The translations under genes and the position numbers were made by a program. 64,000 nucleotides of DNA from Penicillus capitatus. Taxonomy: Eukaryota > Chlorophyta. The stretch lies in the NCBI GenBank assembly GCA_965649825.1, contig OZ287710.1:124001-188000 (forward strand). The letters are read 5' to 3'. Below the pieces are notes generated by a model. That model did no database searches. It worked only from the letters and a program-made list of their open reading frames with translations, and had not been told where the DNA came from. Every line of letters begins with the position of its first letter. Positions within the stretch are counted from its first letter, which is position 1. Below are positions 1 through 12,200 of the stretch, one piece after another.

Positions 1-1648
1 GTGCCCTTTACGTCTCGGTAGTACTTCGGTTCCTGTCTCTCTGCCACAGAGGCGTCTGAAATTTACGTGTAGTATTTGGAAGAGACTCCTCAGGAAGCAT
101 ACTTCAGAAAAGTGCAGACGGCACGGGTTCGTAAGAAGAATGCAGAGCTGCATTCGCTGCGATGTGACATCGAGTTGAAATTGGGCGTTGCGAGAAAGTT
201 TATGGACGAGGAGCGATTGTACTTTCCACACAACATCGACTTCAGGCACATCGATCTCCTCCTGCGCTTCTCAAGATCTCTCTGCATAACAGGGGCCGAG
301 CCTATCCCATTCCGCCGCATCTGAATCACATCGGAAATGACATGTGTCGTGGACTGCTCCTTTTTGCAGATGCTCGGCCGCTCGGTAAAAATGGACTGGA
401 CTGGTTGTATATCCAGATTGCGAATCTCTATGGAGCGGGCGAGAATAAGAAGAGCATGAGAGATCGGCAGCAGTTTGGCATGAAGAGTCTGGATAAGATT
501 CTGGATTCAGCCAACGATCCGTTGGGCGGTTTGCAATGGTGGATGACAGCAGATTCTCCCTGGCAGCTTCTGGCCACGTGTATGGAGATCAGAGATGCTC
601 TCAACCATGACAATCCAGAAACGTTCCTCAGTCGAATGCACGTTCATCAGGTCCACCCATCTCTCTCCTGAATCGGATAAGTCATGGAATGCGTTTGCGG
701 TACAGGACGGATCTTGCAACGGACTTCAGCATTATGCTGCACTGAGTAAAGATGCATCGGGTGCCGAGGCCGTCAACCTAAGACAGGGAGAACGGCCAAA
801 TGATGTTTACACGAAGCTGTCCAAAAGCGTCAAGAAAACAGTGGAAGAGGATGCGGCGGCGGGGCATAAGTATGCCCAGATTCTGGATGGTCATGTCGAT
901 CGGAAACTGGTCAAACAGACCGTGATGACATCTGTCTACGGCGTCACCTTTGTCGGCGCCCGTCAGCAAATTGAGAATCGATTGAGAGAACGGGGATGGG
1001 AAGACAACAGAGAGCTCTTTTATATATCGGCCTATGCTGCCAGGGTCACGCTGAGAGGACTGCACGAGATGTTCAAAAATGCCAAGGATGTGATGCATTG
1101 GCTGGCATCCTGTGCCGAGAAAATCGCATCGACTGGGCGCATTGTGTCATGGACAACGCCCCTTGGCCTCCCTGTGGGTCAGCCTTACCGCAATACAGTA
1201 CATAACGCGTGTATTCAACTGACCCAATACGCTTGTACGCTTCTAGGATAAGCACTCTGTCAAGACAGTGGTGCAGACGGTCTCTTTGGCAAAGCATGAG
1301 AGAGATATGCCCATTCTGAAGCGCCGGCAGCGAACGGCCTTTCCACCCAACTATGTCCACTCCATCGATTCCACACACATGATGCTGACCGCCATAGAAT
1401 GCTATCGACAGAATGTGACCTTTGCAGGCGTGCACGATTCTTTTTGGACCCATGCTGGCAGCGTCGACGCGCTGAATCGAATCCTTCGGGAGCAGTTCTA
1501 TGAACTGCATTCGAGGCCGTTGATCCAAGAACTCCGGGAACAGTTTCAGGAGGCATACAAAGACACGGGCGTGGAGTTCCCTCCTGTTCCCGAGAACGGC
1601 GATTTCGATCTGAAAGAGATCTTGGATGCCCAGTACTTCTTTAACTGA
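1..1648 (+). CDS. POLRMT: Mitochondrial (T7-type) DNA-directed RNA polymerase, C-terminal part
   Basis: Single-subunit phage-type RNA polymerase that transcribes the mitochondrial genome; the gene begins before the window. Visible exons are about 73-245, 293-650, 706-1197 and 1247-1648, and all joins keep frame. The family palm motifs are present: motif A DGSCNGLQHYAAL right after the third acceptor, the motif B region KQTVMTSVYGVT, and motif C GVHDSFWTHA with the catalytic Asp, then the usual short C-terminus. The intron at 246-292 begins GC; the other two are GT-AG (55 and 49 nt). Bases 1-72 look like intron and upstream exon, but I could not fix the frame. A plastid-targeted version cannot be excluded because the N-terminus is missing. 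Confidence 0.93.
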
Positions 1649-1784
1649 GGATTGGGATGATCGGCATCATCTCTCATAGATGGAGCGATTTGAACAATGC
1701 ATGTCATCGCACATTTTCACTGTAGAAATCAAAAACTCAAAGGACACAAAGAATCCAACAGCCAGGCCAAAAAATCCACGACGT

Positions 1785-2579
1785 CTACGTGGAAGGTGCT
1801 TTTGCTTTTAAGTCGTTAGCGATTCGTCCCAATTGTCCCTTAACGGACATGTCGATTTGATCGGAGTCAAACTCCACGACAAAGCCTCCGATGAGACTGG
1901 GATCTAAAGCAGGCTTCAGTTTTACATTCTTCGCTCCGCTGAGCTTCTGTAGCTTCTTAGCAATTTCGTACTGCGCCGCTTCACCCAACGGTTGAGCCGA
2001 TTTCAAAACCGCGACCTAAATCCAAGAGATCTCTCACTCAAAACCGCCATCTCTCACTTGGGTATCTCTCTCACTTGTGTCTCGGTCATCTGACAGTAAT
2101 ACTCTTCGAAGCCTTCGCAGATGTCGGGCAGCATATCGGTTCGGCCTTTCTCCGCGACAAGGCGGATAAAGCTCTCTGTCTGTTCATGAAACCTCCCTTT
2201 TTGGCAGATGGCAGTTAACACCTCTTCTATTTGCTCCTCAGCCACCGATGGCGTCGACAGAAATTCTTGTAAGTCGCTGGACTCTCTAATGATCCCTGCG
2301 AGTCGATCCATATCGGAATGGATCTCTTCGAGTTTGCTTTCGGATTCGGCAAGCGTCGCCAGTGCATTCGCATAGGACGCCACCACTTCGTTGTTTTCAG
2401 CCTGTATGACGACCTTTGCAACGCGGGTGGCGTTTCGAAGAGGGACACACCATGAGCACGATCCGTCGTGCCTCGCGGTATCGGCGACAGGGACGACGGA
2501 AAGGAAGGGCAATGCTAGATGCCCTAGATGCTACCGGCATATGGGTTGCCGCGCGGCTGACGGGACACTTGAGCAGCAT
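1785..2579 (-). CDS. ATP5PO: ATP synthase OSCP / delta subunit
   Basis: Peripheral-stalk subunit that connects F1 to the stator of mitochondrial ATP synthase. Three exons: 2451-2579, 2075-2401 and 1785-2015, separated by 49 and 59 nt GT-AG introns, giving about 228 aa, the usual length. Exon 1 codes for 43 residues that are Arg/Ser/Ala-rich with no acidic residue, a good mitochondrial presequence. Exon 2 opens the OSCP helical domain (ASYANALATLAES). Exon 3 has the family C-terminal signature region (LIGGFVVEFDSDQIDMSVKG). The gene is tail-to-tail with the RNA polymerase gene and head-to-head with uL14m. Confidence 0.92.
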
Positions 2580-2690
2580 CTTCGCGTTCGCGGCAACGTG
2601 CGTTCAATCCAAACACAGAAGAACAAATTAGACGCCAAGACACTACTGCAGATCTCCAGACGTCCCATCACCTATTCTCTGTCTGGTCCA

Positions 2691-3032
2691 ATGAGTTCCT
2701 CTATTGGCATGCGTCTCGTGGTGGCCGATAACTCGGGGCTGCGTATTGTCAAGTGTATACAGAAGGCATTGAAGGTCGGCGACATTGTCAAAGTCGTCAC
2801 CGTACGCAGCAGTAAACAAATGGCGAAGATGCACAAGGCAGTGCTCATCTCGACGAAGAAGCCCTTCCGTCGCGCCGATGGCAGCCACGTGCGATTTGAT
2901 ACGAACTCCTGCGTCATTCTGGACGATAAGGGATCGCCGATCGCCAATCGCGTGACGGCGCCGATACCGTATGAACTTCGAACAAAGCAGATGGCGAAAC
3001 TCTTCTCGTTGTCCAAGTTTAAACCGATATGA
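2691..3032 (+). CDS. MRPL14: Mitochondrial ribosomal protein uL14m
   Basis: Bacterial-type large-subunit ribosomal protein L14, so an organellar rather than a cytosolic paralogue. The 113-residue frame starts at the first Met close to the conserved fold and shows RLVVADNSGLRIVKCI, a KAVLISTKKPFRR loop with DGSHVRFDTNSCV, and the GSPIANRVTAPIPYELR end. The same frame stays open upstream to 2391, so a targeting extension starting earlier is possible, but it would overlap the first exon of the OSCP gene on the other strand. No intron is needed. The product implies a mitochondrial ribosome and hence a mitochondrial genome. Confidence 0.9.
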   Translation: MSSSIGMRLVVADNSGLRIVKCIQKALKVGDIVKVVTVRSSKQMAKMHKAVLISTKKPFRRADGSHVRFDTNSCVILDDKGSPIANRVTAPIPYELRTKQMAKLFSLSKFKPI

Positions 3033-3054
3033 CGTTTCTCACACTTTTGAAATG

Positions 3055-4032
3055 TCACTCTTCTGACAAAGGCATCTCCTCTGAAGTGCGAGGTTTGACA
3101 AAACGGGAACCCCGTGAGCCGTCGTCCTCCTCGTCTCCCCAGCTGGTGTACTCTTTCTTCGTTTTGGGTACATGCAGCAGGCTGCCGTCGATTTTGATGC
3201 CGGCGTCATCACCACCCACAATATGATCGATCAGTCCATACTCCTTGGACTCGAGGGGTGACATATAGCGATCGCGATCAGTATCCTCTTCAATCTTCTC
3301 AACAGGCTGACCTGTGTAGTCGGCCATGATGCGATTGATATTGGCTTTGTGAAACATGATCTCCCGTGCCTGGGCGCATAAAAATGCATAAAAAGAAGGG
3401 AGGAGGGAGCGGACTTGGATTTCAATGTCTGCTGCCGGACCGCTGGCACCACCGAGTGGCTGATGAATCATGATCCTGGCATTCGGCATGCTGAAGCGCT
3501 TTCCTCTGGCGCCGGCGCCCAGGAGAAAGGCACCCATCGATGCCGCCAGGCCAAAACAGTACGTCGCAACATCTGCCTTGCACAGCATCATGCCATCATA
3601 GATCCCCATTCCAGCCGTTACCGACCCGCCTACACAGCAAGCAGATCACACTTGATCACTCTTCCCTGATGTGACACCTGGTGAATTGATAAAGAGTTTG
3701 ATGTCTTTCGTCGAGTCAAGAGAATCCAATAAGAGCAACTGACTGACGATCGCATCCGCCACGAAATCATTCACTTCGCCTCCCAAGAAAACGATGCGCT
3801 GTTTGAGTAGCAGTCCAAAAGGATCGCCGCCCAAGTCCTGTGTTCGCGGAGCCAAGATCGGCTGTCCTTGCGCCTGGAGCACATGTGGGGCGGGACGTTT
3901 GACAGACGGAGTCTTGTGTCGCGTTCCGCGCGTAGTCGACCGGACAAACGCACAGGGTGTTGCCCGTTGGGGTATCAAACGTGAGGACACCCGAGTATTG
4001 CGCTGCGACGCAACCACGGAGCGTTGAGCCAT
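3055..4032 (-). CDS. CLPP: ClpP-type ATP-dependent serine protease, organellar
   Basis: Proteolytic subunit of the Clp protease, expected in the mitochondrial matrix or a plastid. Exons 3678-4032, 3415-3629 and 3055-3369 join in frame to 294 aa. The catalytic Ser lies in [11 protein letters not shown], the His in MIHQPLGG and the Asp in DTDRDRYM. The oxyanion-loop Gly-rich segment (INSPGGSVTAG) is rebuilt across the 48 nt intron 3630-3677. The second intron, 3370-3414, is 45 nt with no stop; reading through it would insert 15 residues inside a family-invariant stretch (DIEIQ|AREIM), so it is surely spliced. The start at 4032 gives a basic Ser/Arg/Thr-rich transit peptide; an in-frame Met at 4098 would nearly reach the Sm-D3 start. 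Confidence 0.93.
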
Positions 4033-4115
4033 CTCTTGACGTAACCTGCGCAAAATGTGAAGACAATCGTGAAGGAACCACGCGTCATCCAGCTCCAAAC
4101 GTCCACTCGTCTGCC

Positions 4116-4642
4116 ATGGTGACGAAAGGCATCGGTATTCCTATCAAACTGCTTCACGAGTCCGAAGGCCACGTTGTCACGGTCGCTGCTCACGTCACTA
4201 CCTCAGCCGAACGTACCAACACCATGCTTGACGCCCAGGTCGAGCTCAAGAGTGGAGAGACGTATCGTGGCGATCTGCATGATGCCGAAGACAATTGGAA
4301 TGTCCAGCTGACCGATGTCACTGCGACAGCACGCGTTCGTTTTACCGTGTGTACGGATAGAGTCCGTCGTCAATGGGTGTTTGTTCGTGCAGGATGGTAA
4401 GGTTTCTCATTTGGATCACATGTTCATCCGTGGCAGTCGAATCCGTTTCATCATTGTACCAGAGATGCTCAAGAACGCGCCGATGTTTAAGAGAATCGAT
4501 CCGAAGCATCGCGTAAGTGTGATGTCACACTTTATATCACCGAACGCGATGTTGTCTGCAGGGAAAGAATATTGCGATGGGAGTGGGCGGCCGAGGTCGA
4601 GCAGCTGCGGCCCGTGCCACTCTCAAAGCCACTCGTCGATAA
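4116..4642 (+). CDS. SNRPD3: Small nuclear ribonucleoprotein Sm-D3
   Basis: Core Sm-ring protein of spliceosomal U snRNPs. Exons 4116-4181, 4239-4334, 4393-4512 and 4562-4642 give 120 aa. Sm1 motif: [16 protein letters not shown] then [24 protein letters not shown]; Sm2 motif: [23 protein letters not shown]. The tail ends in an RG-type basic stretch ([12 protein letters not shown]), as in other D3 proteins. Intron 1 (4182-4238, 57 nt) has no stop and is a multiple of three, so it would be read through silently by an ORF caller; it splits the family-invariant VVT-VELKSGE segment. Intron 3 starts with GTAAGTGTGATGTC, one of the recurrent intron motifs described in the findings. Confidence 0.95.
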
Positions 4643-5030
4643 GAGTCCAGCTCACTGTCATGTCGGCTCAATGATGGGACGTTAAGCGAGATGGCAGCTG
4701 ACTGTGTATTCTGAGAACGAACCCCCGCCTTCTCCGCCGGCTTTCAACAGCGTCTGTTAACTCTTGTCTTCCAGCGTCAGGCACTACGTCGCGTGCCTGC
4801 GTTACGTCGTTTTTTCTTCACTCGGCGTCCCGTCAGCGTCTTTGCGTCGAGACGCATCTCAGCGGTTTCGTTGTTTCGTGAGACCCTCGTTTCATATACA
4901 ACTACGCGATGTATGCTCCAGTCGGTCAGCAAGAAAGTGGAGTCGAACAAATAACGAACGAACCTAATTGGTAACCTCCCCCACGTTCCGCGGCGTGACG
5001 CCGCAGCGTCCTCCGTGACGTCGGATCTTT
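4643..5030. other. Intergenic region between Sm-D3 and PUF genes
   Basis: About 390 nt without a supportable gene. Open frames here have no family resemblance and cannot be joined to either neighbour. It presumably holds the Sm-D3 3' end and the PUF promoter and leader; I see no TATA-like box or repeat. Confidence 0.4.
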
Positions 5031-7351
5031 ATGGGTGTCCGTTCTAGGCGCTCGGACTACGAAAGAGAGTATAGCAAGTACATCGATCCCAGTGTCCTCC
5101 AGCAGTTAGAGGAGCTTCCACGCGCCACTTCGGCGCCACCTCACTTACAGGACAGAATAGGCGCCGTACAATGAACATGCTTTCGACAGACGAAAGGATT
5201 TAGTCAACGACGTGTAGGGCTCTGCGGATATTCTGGGTCGCGTCTCGACGTTAGAAGGCGTTGACAGTTTCACAGATATTCGCTACGACGAAGACTATGC
5301 TGCCTTCTATGAACTAACAGCGAACAAGGAACATCTACCTCCACCTGTGGACGGGAATACGCTCTACAATGACATGCAAACGTACATGGTGCAACAGCAG
5401 TACAAGGACAGTGCTGCTTTTCCTGGCGCACCGCGCTTTGGCGCTCCATCTAATGCACATGGTCTGGGTATGGGACTGGGGAGCCAACCCAGTCTTGGCA
5501 GAGGTGAGAAAGAGTGAGAAGAAGTGTGATGTGACAGGATGGTTGGTTCTACAGGATTAGAAACTGTGGAAGAACAGCCGCGTAAATTGGTTGTGGACGA
5601 GTCCTTTGAAGAGGCGCTGAATCAACTTCAAATCGGAGGCGAAATTCAAAGACCCGGTTCTCAACCAGCACCTAATCTCCTGCAAGGTGATACCCGACTG
5701 CCTTGTGCCTCTCTCACTGATGTCGTTCTCTGCAGCGGCCATTGCCGCAGGAGCAGGTCACATCAGAAGCGCCTCGGCCTTTCCGCGTTTCGACGTGGAT
5801 GGGTTTCCAGGCATGACAACAAATGCTCCTATGCCGACGTCCAGTCCAGGTGTGGCACCTCCGGCGGCAGGGACAGATGGATTCGGTGGTGCTTCTATGC
5901 AGCCGCAGAACAACAATATGTTTCCAACTCCTGCTCAGCTCGATCTGCACGCTGCTTATCAAGCTGCTTACCAGGCTGCCCTTATGCAGTCTCAGAGCAA
6001 TCCGCAGATGGTGATGCCGCAACCTGGAATGAATATGGGAGCCAATTCGTTTGGCAATGGCATACCGCAGCGTGGAATAAAGCACGATCGTTCCGTAGCC
6101 CAAACGCGAGACCCATCCGTGCAAACATACTACAATCCGCAACATCCTGTTCCTCAACAACCGCAGCAGCCTCAGCAACCAATGGATTACAATCGAGCAG
6201 CACCGAGATATGATGTCTATTCAGCAGATGAGACGCCATCTGGCCCCACAGATCAACGCGGTGGACGTGGAAAGCGCTACAATCGACGCGATATGCGTGA
6301 AAGAGAACGTGAGATGAACTACGGTGGCGGCGCTGGCGGCGGCGATGCTTACTTCGACAGTCAGTATTTTAAATTTAACTCCATTGATGAAGTGGTGGGT
6401 CAGGTGATGCAAGTCGCCCAGGATCAGCATGGCTGTCGCTATCTCCAGAGAAAATTTGACGAAGGTCGTGCGCAGACAATTGCCTGTGTCTTCCCAGAGA
6501 TTCTGGAGAATATTGTTCATCTCATGAAAGACCCCTTTGGAAACTACTTGATTCAGAAACTACTGGATAAATGTTCAGAAGAGCAAAGAACTGAAGTCGT
6601 GAAAGCTGTTGCAGAGAAAGGAGAATTGGTGACGATTGCTTTATCGACCCACGGAACTCGCGCTGTCCAAAAACTCATCGAGACACTCAACACAAAAGAG
6701 CAACGCACATTGGCCATCACTGCCCTGAAGCCAGGAGTGGTGCACTTGATCAAAGATCTGAATGGAAACCACGTCGTGCAGCGTTGCCTGCAGCGCCTAG
6801 GACCAGAAGATTCTCAGTTCATCTACGATGCCGCAATCGGCTGCTGCGTCGAGATTGCCTCGCATCGTCATGGCTGCTGTGTGCTTCAGAGATGCATTGA
6901 CTTTGCAACACACGACCAAAGAAAGAGCATGATCATGGAAATCTCTTCCAATGCCTTGATCCTGAGTCAGGATGCATTTGGTAACTACGTTGTGCAGTAC
7001 GTGCTGGATCTTGGCCAAACAGATGCCTCCCAGCATATTATGACGAATCTCATGGGGCATTATTCAGAGTTAGCTGTACAGAAATTCTCATCCAATGTGG
7101 TCGAAAAATGCCTGAAGCTTGGAGGATTGGACGATGCCAGAGAACGGATCATTCGTGAGCTCATGCACTCTCCAAGTCTCCCCCGTTTGCTGCAAGATCC
7201 ATACGGCAACTACGTCATCCAAAGTGCACTGACGGTTACAAGTGGATCCTTGCATCAATCACTCGTCGAATGCATTCGGCCCTTTCTCCCATCTCTCAGA
7301 GGCACGCCTCACGGAAAAAGAATCCTTCAAAAAGTGCGTGATACCCTCTAG
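5031..7351 (+). CDS. Pumilio/PUF-family RNA-binding protein
   Basis: Sequence-specific mRNA-binding post-transcriptional regulator. Exons 5031-5165, 5218-5503, 5555-5686 and 5736-7351 join in frame to 722 aa. The N-terminal 370 residues are low complexity (Gln/Pro/Met/Gly-rich). Eight PUF repeats fill the C-terminal half. Base-contacting triplets in order, where legible: C-R-Q, N-Y-Q, T-R-Q, N-H-Q, C-C-Q, N-Y-Q, S-N-E, N-Y-Q. This is nearly the human Pumilio code, so an element of the UGUANAUA type is predicted. Intron 5504-5554 carries the AAGTGTGATGTG motif. The start at 5031 is the first Met of exon 1; exon 1 is less certain than the rest. Confidence 0.92.
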
Positions 7352-8059
7352 CATCGACCCGGCCATCTGTATCCTGTCTCATGGTGTGGTGGGTTGTGCA
7401 GGTATTGGCTTCTTTAAAGGATCCTTTTCAGCCTTAAATGCATTACGTGAAGAGACAAGGCATAGGGGATTATGGGTTGTGACGTTTCATTGTTTGCTCG
7501 GTTTGTGGATCTTGATAATCGAGGTGCTTTCTTACTGAATAAGAGTGCCGAGATGGTCAGTATTTTGTGCATGTGTCAAGTGGGACTCTCTTCAGGTTTA
7601 GCCATTTCTGGGAGGTTCAGATCAACTGTCATCGTTCACATGTCCATGATGAATTCGATTCACCAAGATTTTCTCTCGATTAAGAGAATGAAACATTCTC
7701 TCGACAGAGCTTTTGCTTCGGACGTGTAAGAAACCGTGCTCTGGAGAGTCCTCCTTTTGCTGAAAGGGATGCATTTATTCGCAGCAGCCTGACGGTGTTC
7801 TCTATTGTTATGTCTATGTGCAACACGTAAGATTTGTGTCATTTCAAGACTTGGAAGTGTATCTGATGATTCATGCACAGAAAAGCGTGAGTGTGTCTGT
7901 AAGGACCTTTGTGTAATGCCAAACTCCATGCTTTTAAGAAAGCACCATCTACATCGCCCTTCATTTAAAGCAAGCATTTAACACATGACTGGCTGTCCGT
8001 CACACATGTGAGATAGATACACCATCACACATCCCTCATGCCTTCATTCCTGCCTTTCT
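7352..8059. other. Intergenic region between convergent PUF and PCNA genes
   Basis: About 700 nt of T-rich sequence between two convergent genes. The reverse-strand open frame at 7660-7977 has no recognisable motif and I do not count it as a gene. Most likely this is two 3' untranslated regions. Confidence 0.4.
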
Positions 8060-9062
8060 TTAGTCATCATCTTCGTCCATGTCTTCGTCCTGGATCTTGG
8101 GCGCCAGGTAATACGTAATGTGTCCAATTTCGTGCATGGTGTATTCGACTGCCAAAGGCTGCTCGTCTGCCAGACGCAGAATGACGCGACTGGTCAATGG
8201 AGCGGCTTTGGTGAAACTGTGCAAGTACTTTGCCGAAAAGGGCAACGAAACAGGCGACTCCATCTCAATACAGATATCATCGGTCTCCTACATGAAAACA
8301 GCTGTTTGGTTTCGTATTCTCTCCTGAAAGGTGCATACCATGTCTCCTGAAGTGTAGGGAGGCAGTGTGATTTCGGCATTGCCAATATCTCCTGTTGTTG
8401 AGAATCCGACTCCCTCTTTGGAAACGGAGATGATAACTGCAAACAGAGAGCACAACGCAGAATGGTATTGTTACTTCCAGATCATCACAGATCATCTCAC
8501 TTGAATCGCCGATTCCGCTCAGATCCCGAACCACACGGAGAAACTCTGAGGACGGCATGCCGACAGTGACGGCATAACTGGTGTCCGGAACTGCCAGCTG
8601 CTCGGCGTCGATATCCATAAGAGAGAGCTCAAATTTCGAAAGCCTTCGACTCTCTAATCCATCATTTCTCACACTTTTCTCACTCTTATGCCCACGCACC
8701 TTGATTTTCGATCGAAAAATGCACTTTGTCTTTTCCTTCTTCCGCCTTGATGCAGACGACGTCGTTGTTGTCGCAACATTTGAGAAGTTTACTCAAACTC
8801 CCAACAGAGATCCCTGCACACGTCTGACGCCGTGTCGTCGTACGTTGCTGCACTTGCCTAAACTGCGGTTCTTATCGCAGCGAAAGTGGTCAAACGCGTC
8901 TTGGCGCAGAAGAAGTGAGACAAGGGCGATGTGTGACGAGTCCATGGCGTGAAGGCCGAACCCAGCGGCAGTACAGTCGAAGTTTGCCGAAGTAACGAGA
9001 TCTTTGACGGATTCGAGGATCTTCTTTAAGAGACCGACTTGCAAAAGCCTTGCCTCAAACAT
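8060..9062 (-). CDS. PCNA: Proliferating cell nuclear antigen (sliding clamp)
   Basis: Trimeric DNA sliding clamp for replication and repair. Five exons (8858-9062, 8700-8813, 8501-8653, 8339-8436, 8060-8287) join in frame to 265 aa, close to the usual 260. Recognised segments: [20 protein letters not shown] at the start, SLSKLLKCC, the LMDIDAEQL loop preceding the interdomain connector, [10 protein letters not shown], and the C-terminal YYLAPKI followed by an acidic tail. The first intron (8814-8857, 44 nt) is GC-AG; the others begin GT. The second intron holds repeated GTGAGA-like pieces. Confidence 0.96.
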
Positions 9063-9293
9063 GGTGACAACACGTTCCGAATGCGATGATCGTCGCGGTG
9101 ACTTGTGCACGTTGGAAAATGTGCGGAACGAATTTCTGTTGTCGACGTCGCTTCGTCAAATCGTAATGACGCCGATCATTTCGTGCGTTCGTTATCCTAT
9201 CGGAAGACGGCAGATGCGATCCGTGATGTGACGTCGCAGAAACGAGGCGAGTAAGGTCATAAGGGACAAAGATCGGTGCGCGCACCGCTTGAT

Positions 9294-12200
9294 TCAAGGC
9301 AAAATGACGTCCTGCTTGTGGTGCCACTCGTTTAGAATGGCCGACGATTCCGGAAAAGTCTCTTGGATGGCTCTGAATGTGCTCAAGTGCTCGATCTTGC
9401 GGTAGGCATCTGGGAGCGCACTCGCCTCCGGCCGTTCCTGATGACGGGGACAGATGACACAAACCGACAACTTCTTTCGTCCAGTATTCGTCGGAGAGAA
9501 GTACTTTGCATAGCATTCCTGAAAAGCATACAGACGTTCCGGATCTCGGCATCTGAAGTGCAGATGCGAGTACCAGGAGATCGGCTTTGGTCAGCTGCTT
9601 GATCGCCTGAACTTCCTGTTGCTTCACATCGAATTCATAGCGTCGGGTGGTGATATGGTACCACACATTCCTAACCGTCTCTTTCAGATTCTTGTCCTTT
9701 TCGAGTTTTGTAGCGATCAATGCGTTACGGTGCTGCTCAAACTCGTCCGATGGCATTTCCATCTGTCACACATCGGCGATAAGACGAAAGGAAGGTACCG
9801 GATCGTTACGATAATTGTTTCGAGCGATTTGAGAAATTCCTCAACTCTCGCTTCGAGATGGTTCGGAGGAAAACGCTCGGATACAACGAAAACAGAGAAT
9901 CCTAACACGCCATATGTCAAACAGCACTGACTGTAGACGAGATACCCCAATTGCTCCTAAACAGACAACATAGATGATGACATGCTGCTGCGCAATACGA
10001 ACCTTCGTTCTCAAGGTATTGAAGCACGGCTCATCACAGATCTGTCCAATCATATCCAGCTTCGATCGCAGCATGAGATTATCTCGGTCGCACTGGAAGT
10101 AAGCTTCCAATGCACTGTTCTCTTCTTGGGGATTCTTGGAAGGCATCCTAGTAGACAGGACTACATAAAGCTGCTCTCTAGACGTGCCTCCTCACCAGAT
10201 CATCTGGTAGTCGGGTAACAGTTTGAGGCATTGGGGTAGTTGCCGATCCGTTGCTTTCAGTGTACAAGCACCGATCATTTGGCGTACCCCTCGACACAAC
10301 TCCAGCGCTTCTTGGGCGGTGACATTGCCATAGATGAGACTCTCGATGTGGACGTTCTCCAACAGCAATCTCCAATGCATCTGTGTGGAGAAGAGGGCGT
10401 GGATGATCGAGAAGCGTCAGGTGATCTTTACTTGTAGGTCATTGATTGTCAGAAGGCGAAGCGCTTCGAGGACTTCATCCACGTGCCATTCAGATGGTGT
10501 CAATGTGTGCTCCCTTAGATACTGAACGTGCTCTCCCACTTTCTTATTTTCATTCTCATGTACGCGCACCAATTCCTCCTTCCTCGTTGCAAAAGCTTTG
10601 GCATCGATCTGTCGACCAACAATCAAATCCACGCAAATATGTGAGAGATATGACTTGAGTGGCAGCGAAGGTTCGAAAGACGGACTGGATCAAGAGAGGG
10701 AGCTTTTCGGAGAAACCCAGGAAAGTAAACTCGACGCCCGTCAGATACTGATGGATCACACATTCCAGACGTGCCATTGAAGCCATGTAGCACTCCTCTG
10801 TCAACGTGTCATCGAGCACAGAGGCAAACAGAGCACAACACGCTGCTGCTTTGGGCGTTGCGTGAAACTTCATGCGCCCCGTTTCTGGATCCACAGACCC
10901 AGAGAGATGAAAGCGTGCACTCATTTTTGGAGTCTTGTGCAGAGAGTCGACCTTGTGCCACACTCTTAGACCTTCCCACATACAGAGATTGCGGATGACA
11001 GCAGCGAAGCGATGCGCATCCAACCCGATTCATCTGCGAGAAGGTTTGGTTTGATGAAGGACGGATGTGGACCTGCTCCGTGATCCGGATCGGCATGCAG
11101 TGTGAAATCGTGAGGTATATAAGGATTCCTACTCAAAGCAGTTGACAAAAGAGTGAGAGCAATTACTTCAGGGAGCACTTGGGTGGCAATTTTAGCTGCT
11201 CGACAGGTGGTTGCTCGTTGAAGGACTTCAGGAGCTCTGGATGTAATTGGCTCTGTATGTAGTGAAAGTCGTAGCGTGGATCGTGTCCCTGCTGTACAGT
11301 TGCGAATAGAGAGCGATCGTTTGTGTGGCCATTGGTCATGGAGGTCGCCATGGAATCGTATTCATGTGTCTGGAGATCAATTCTGAAACCTGAAGCTGTT
11401 GGATGCATCAACGCAATCAACTTGCAAATCTGCAGAGCGTCCCACGTCAGGTGAGGGAACAGGCAGAGAATGCGTGACCATATCAGGATCCCAGTCTTCG
11501 AACATGTAATCACACAGCACTTCATCGCCAGGCTCGACATGAAGCATGTTGACACAAAGCCTGCCATCGAATCGCATTGCTAGATGCGCCAGTAATGACA
11601 GCGGCTCACTCAGAAACGTAGTTTGACCCTTCGGTCTCCTCCAAGAACTTGACCTTGATCTTTTCCATGCTCTCCAGCTCGTTATAGATCCATTGCTGTG
11701 GTCCACGATCACGCAACATCTCGATATACTTGAAGAGCAACATGACAGGGGCTAATCCATAACCAGGATCTGCATTCAGTCCTGCATCTGTCAGTGACAT
11801 CGTGATCTCAAAGAGGTAAACACAGGAGTTGGCACTAAAGTCATCTTCAGATACTCCTGCCGACAGTTCAGTGGCCCAACCTCTCCTCTAAACACGCAAT
11901 GCATTCCATCACTATCAAGGCAGGCGCATTGGCCATGAACCTTGAGTTCAGAAAGAAGAGATCCTGGGCCTTCGTGGCCAATCAAGTGTGAGACATAGTG
12001 CTCGGCTTTCTTTCTGTATGCCGACATTAGACTTGGATACTGAAAGGTGACACAGATCTTGTGCATCTGATTGATGGATGGTAGAACAGACAGGGTTTGT
12101 CCCTTCAGTCCATTTTCAGCAGGAGAGAGAGCGAAATTGAGAGTCCACTTCAAATGGATGCTCGGTGTCTTTGAACGAGATGGGTGGTCCCAATCCGAAA

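Noticed and set aside
5205-5217. In-frame TAG in the second PUF exon, suggesting stop-codon reassignment
   Set aside because: GTGTAG is the 3' end of a 52 nt intron (5166-5217); joining exon 5031-5165 to 5218 keeps frame with standard code.
7660-7977. 105-residue reverse frame between PUF and PCNA
   Set aside because: No motif, poor composition, and it lies in a region expected to hold two convergent 3' UTRs.
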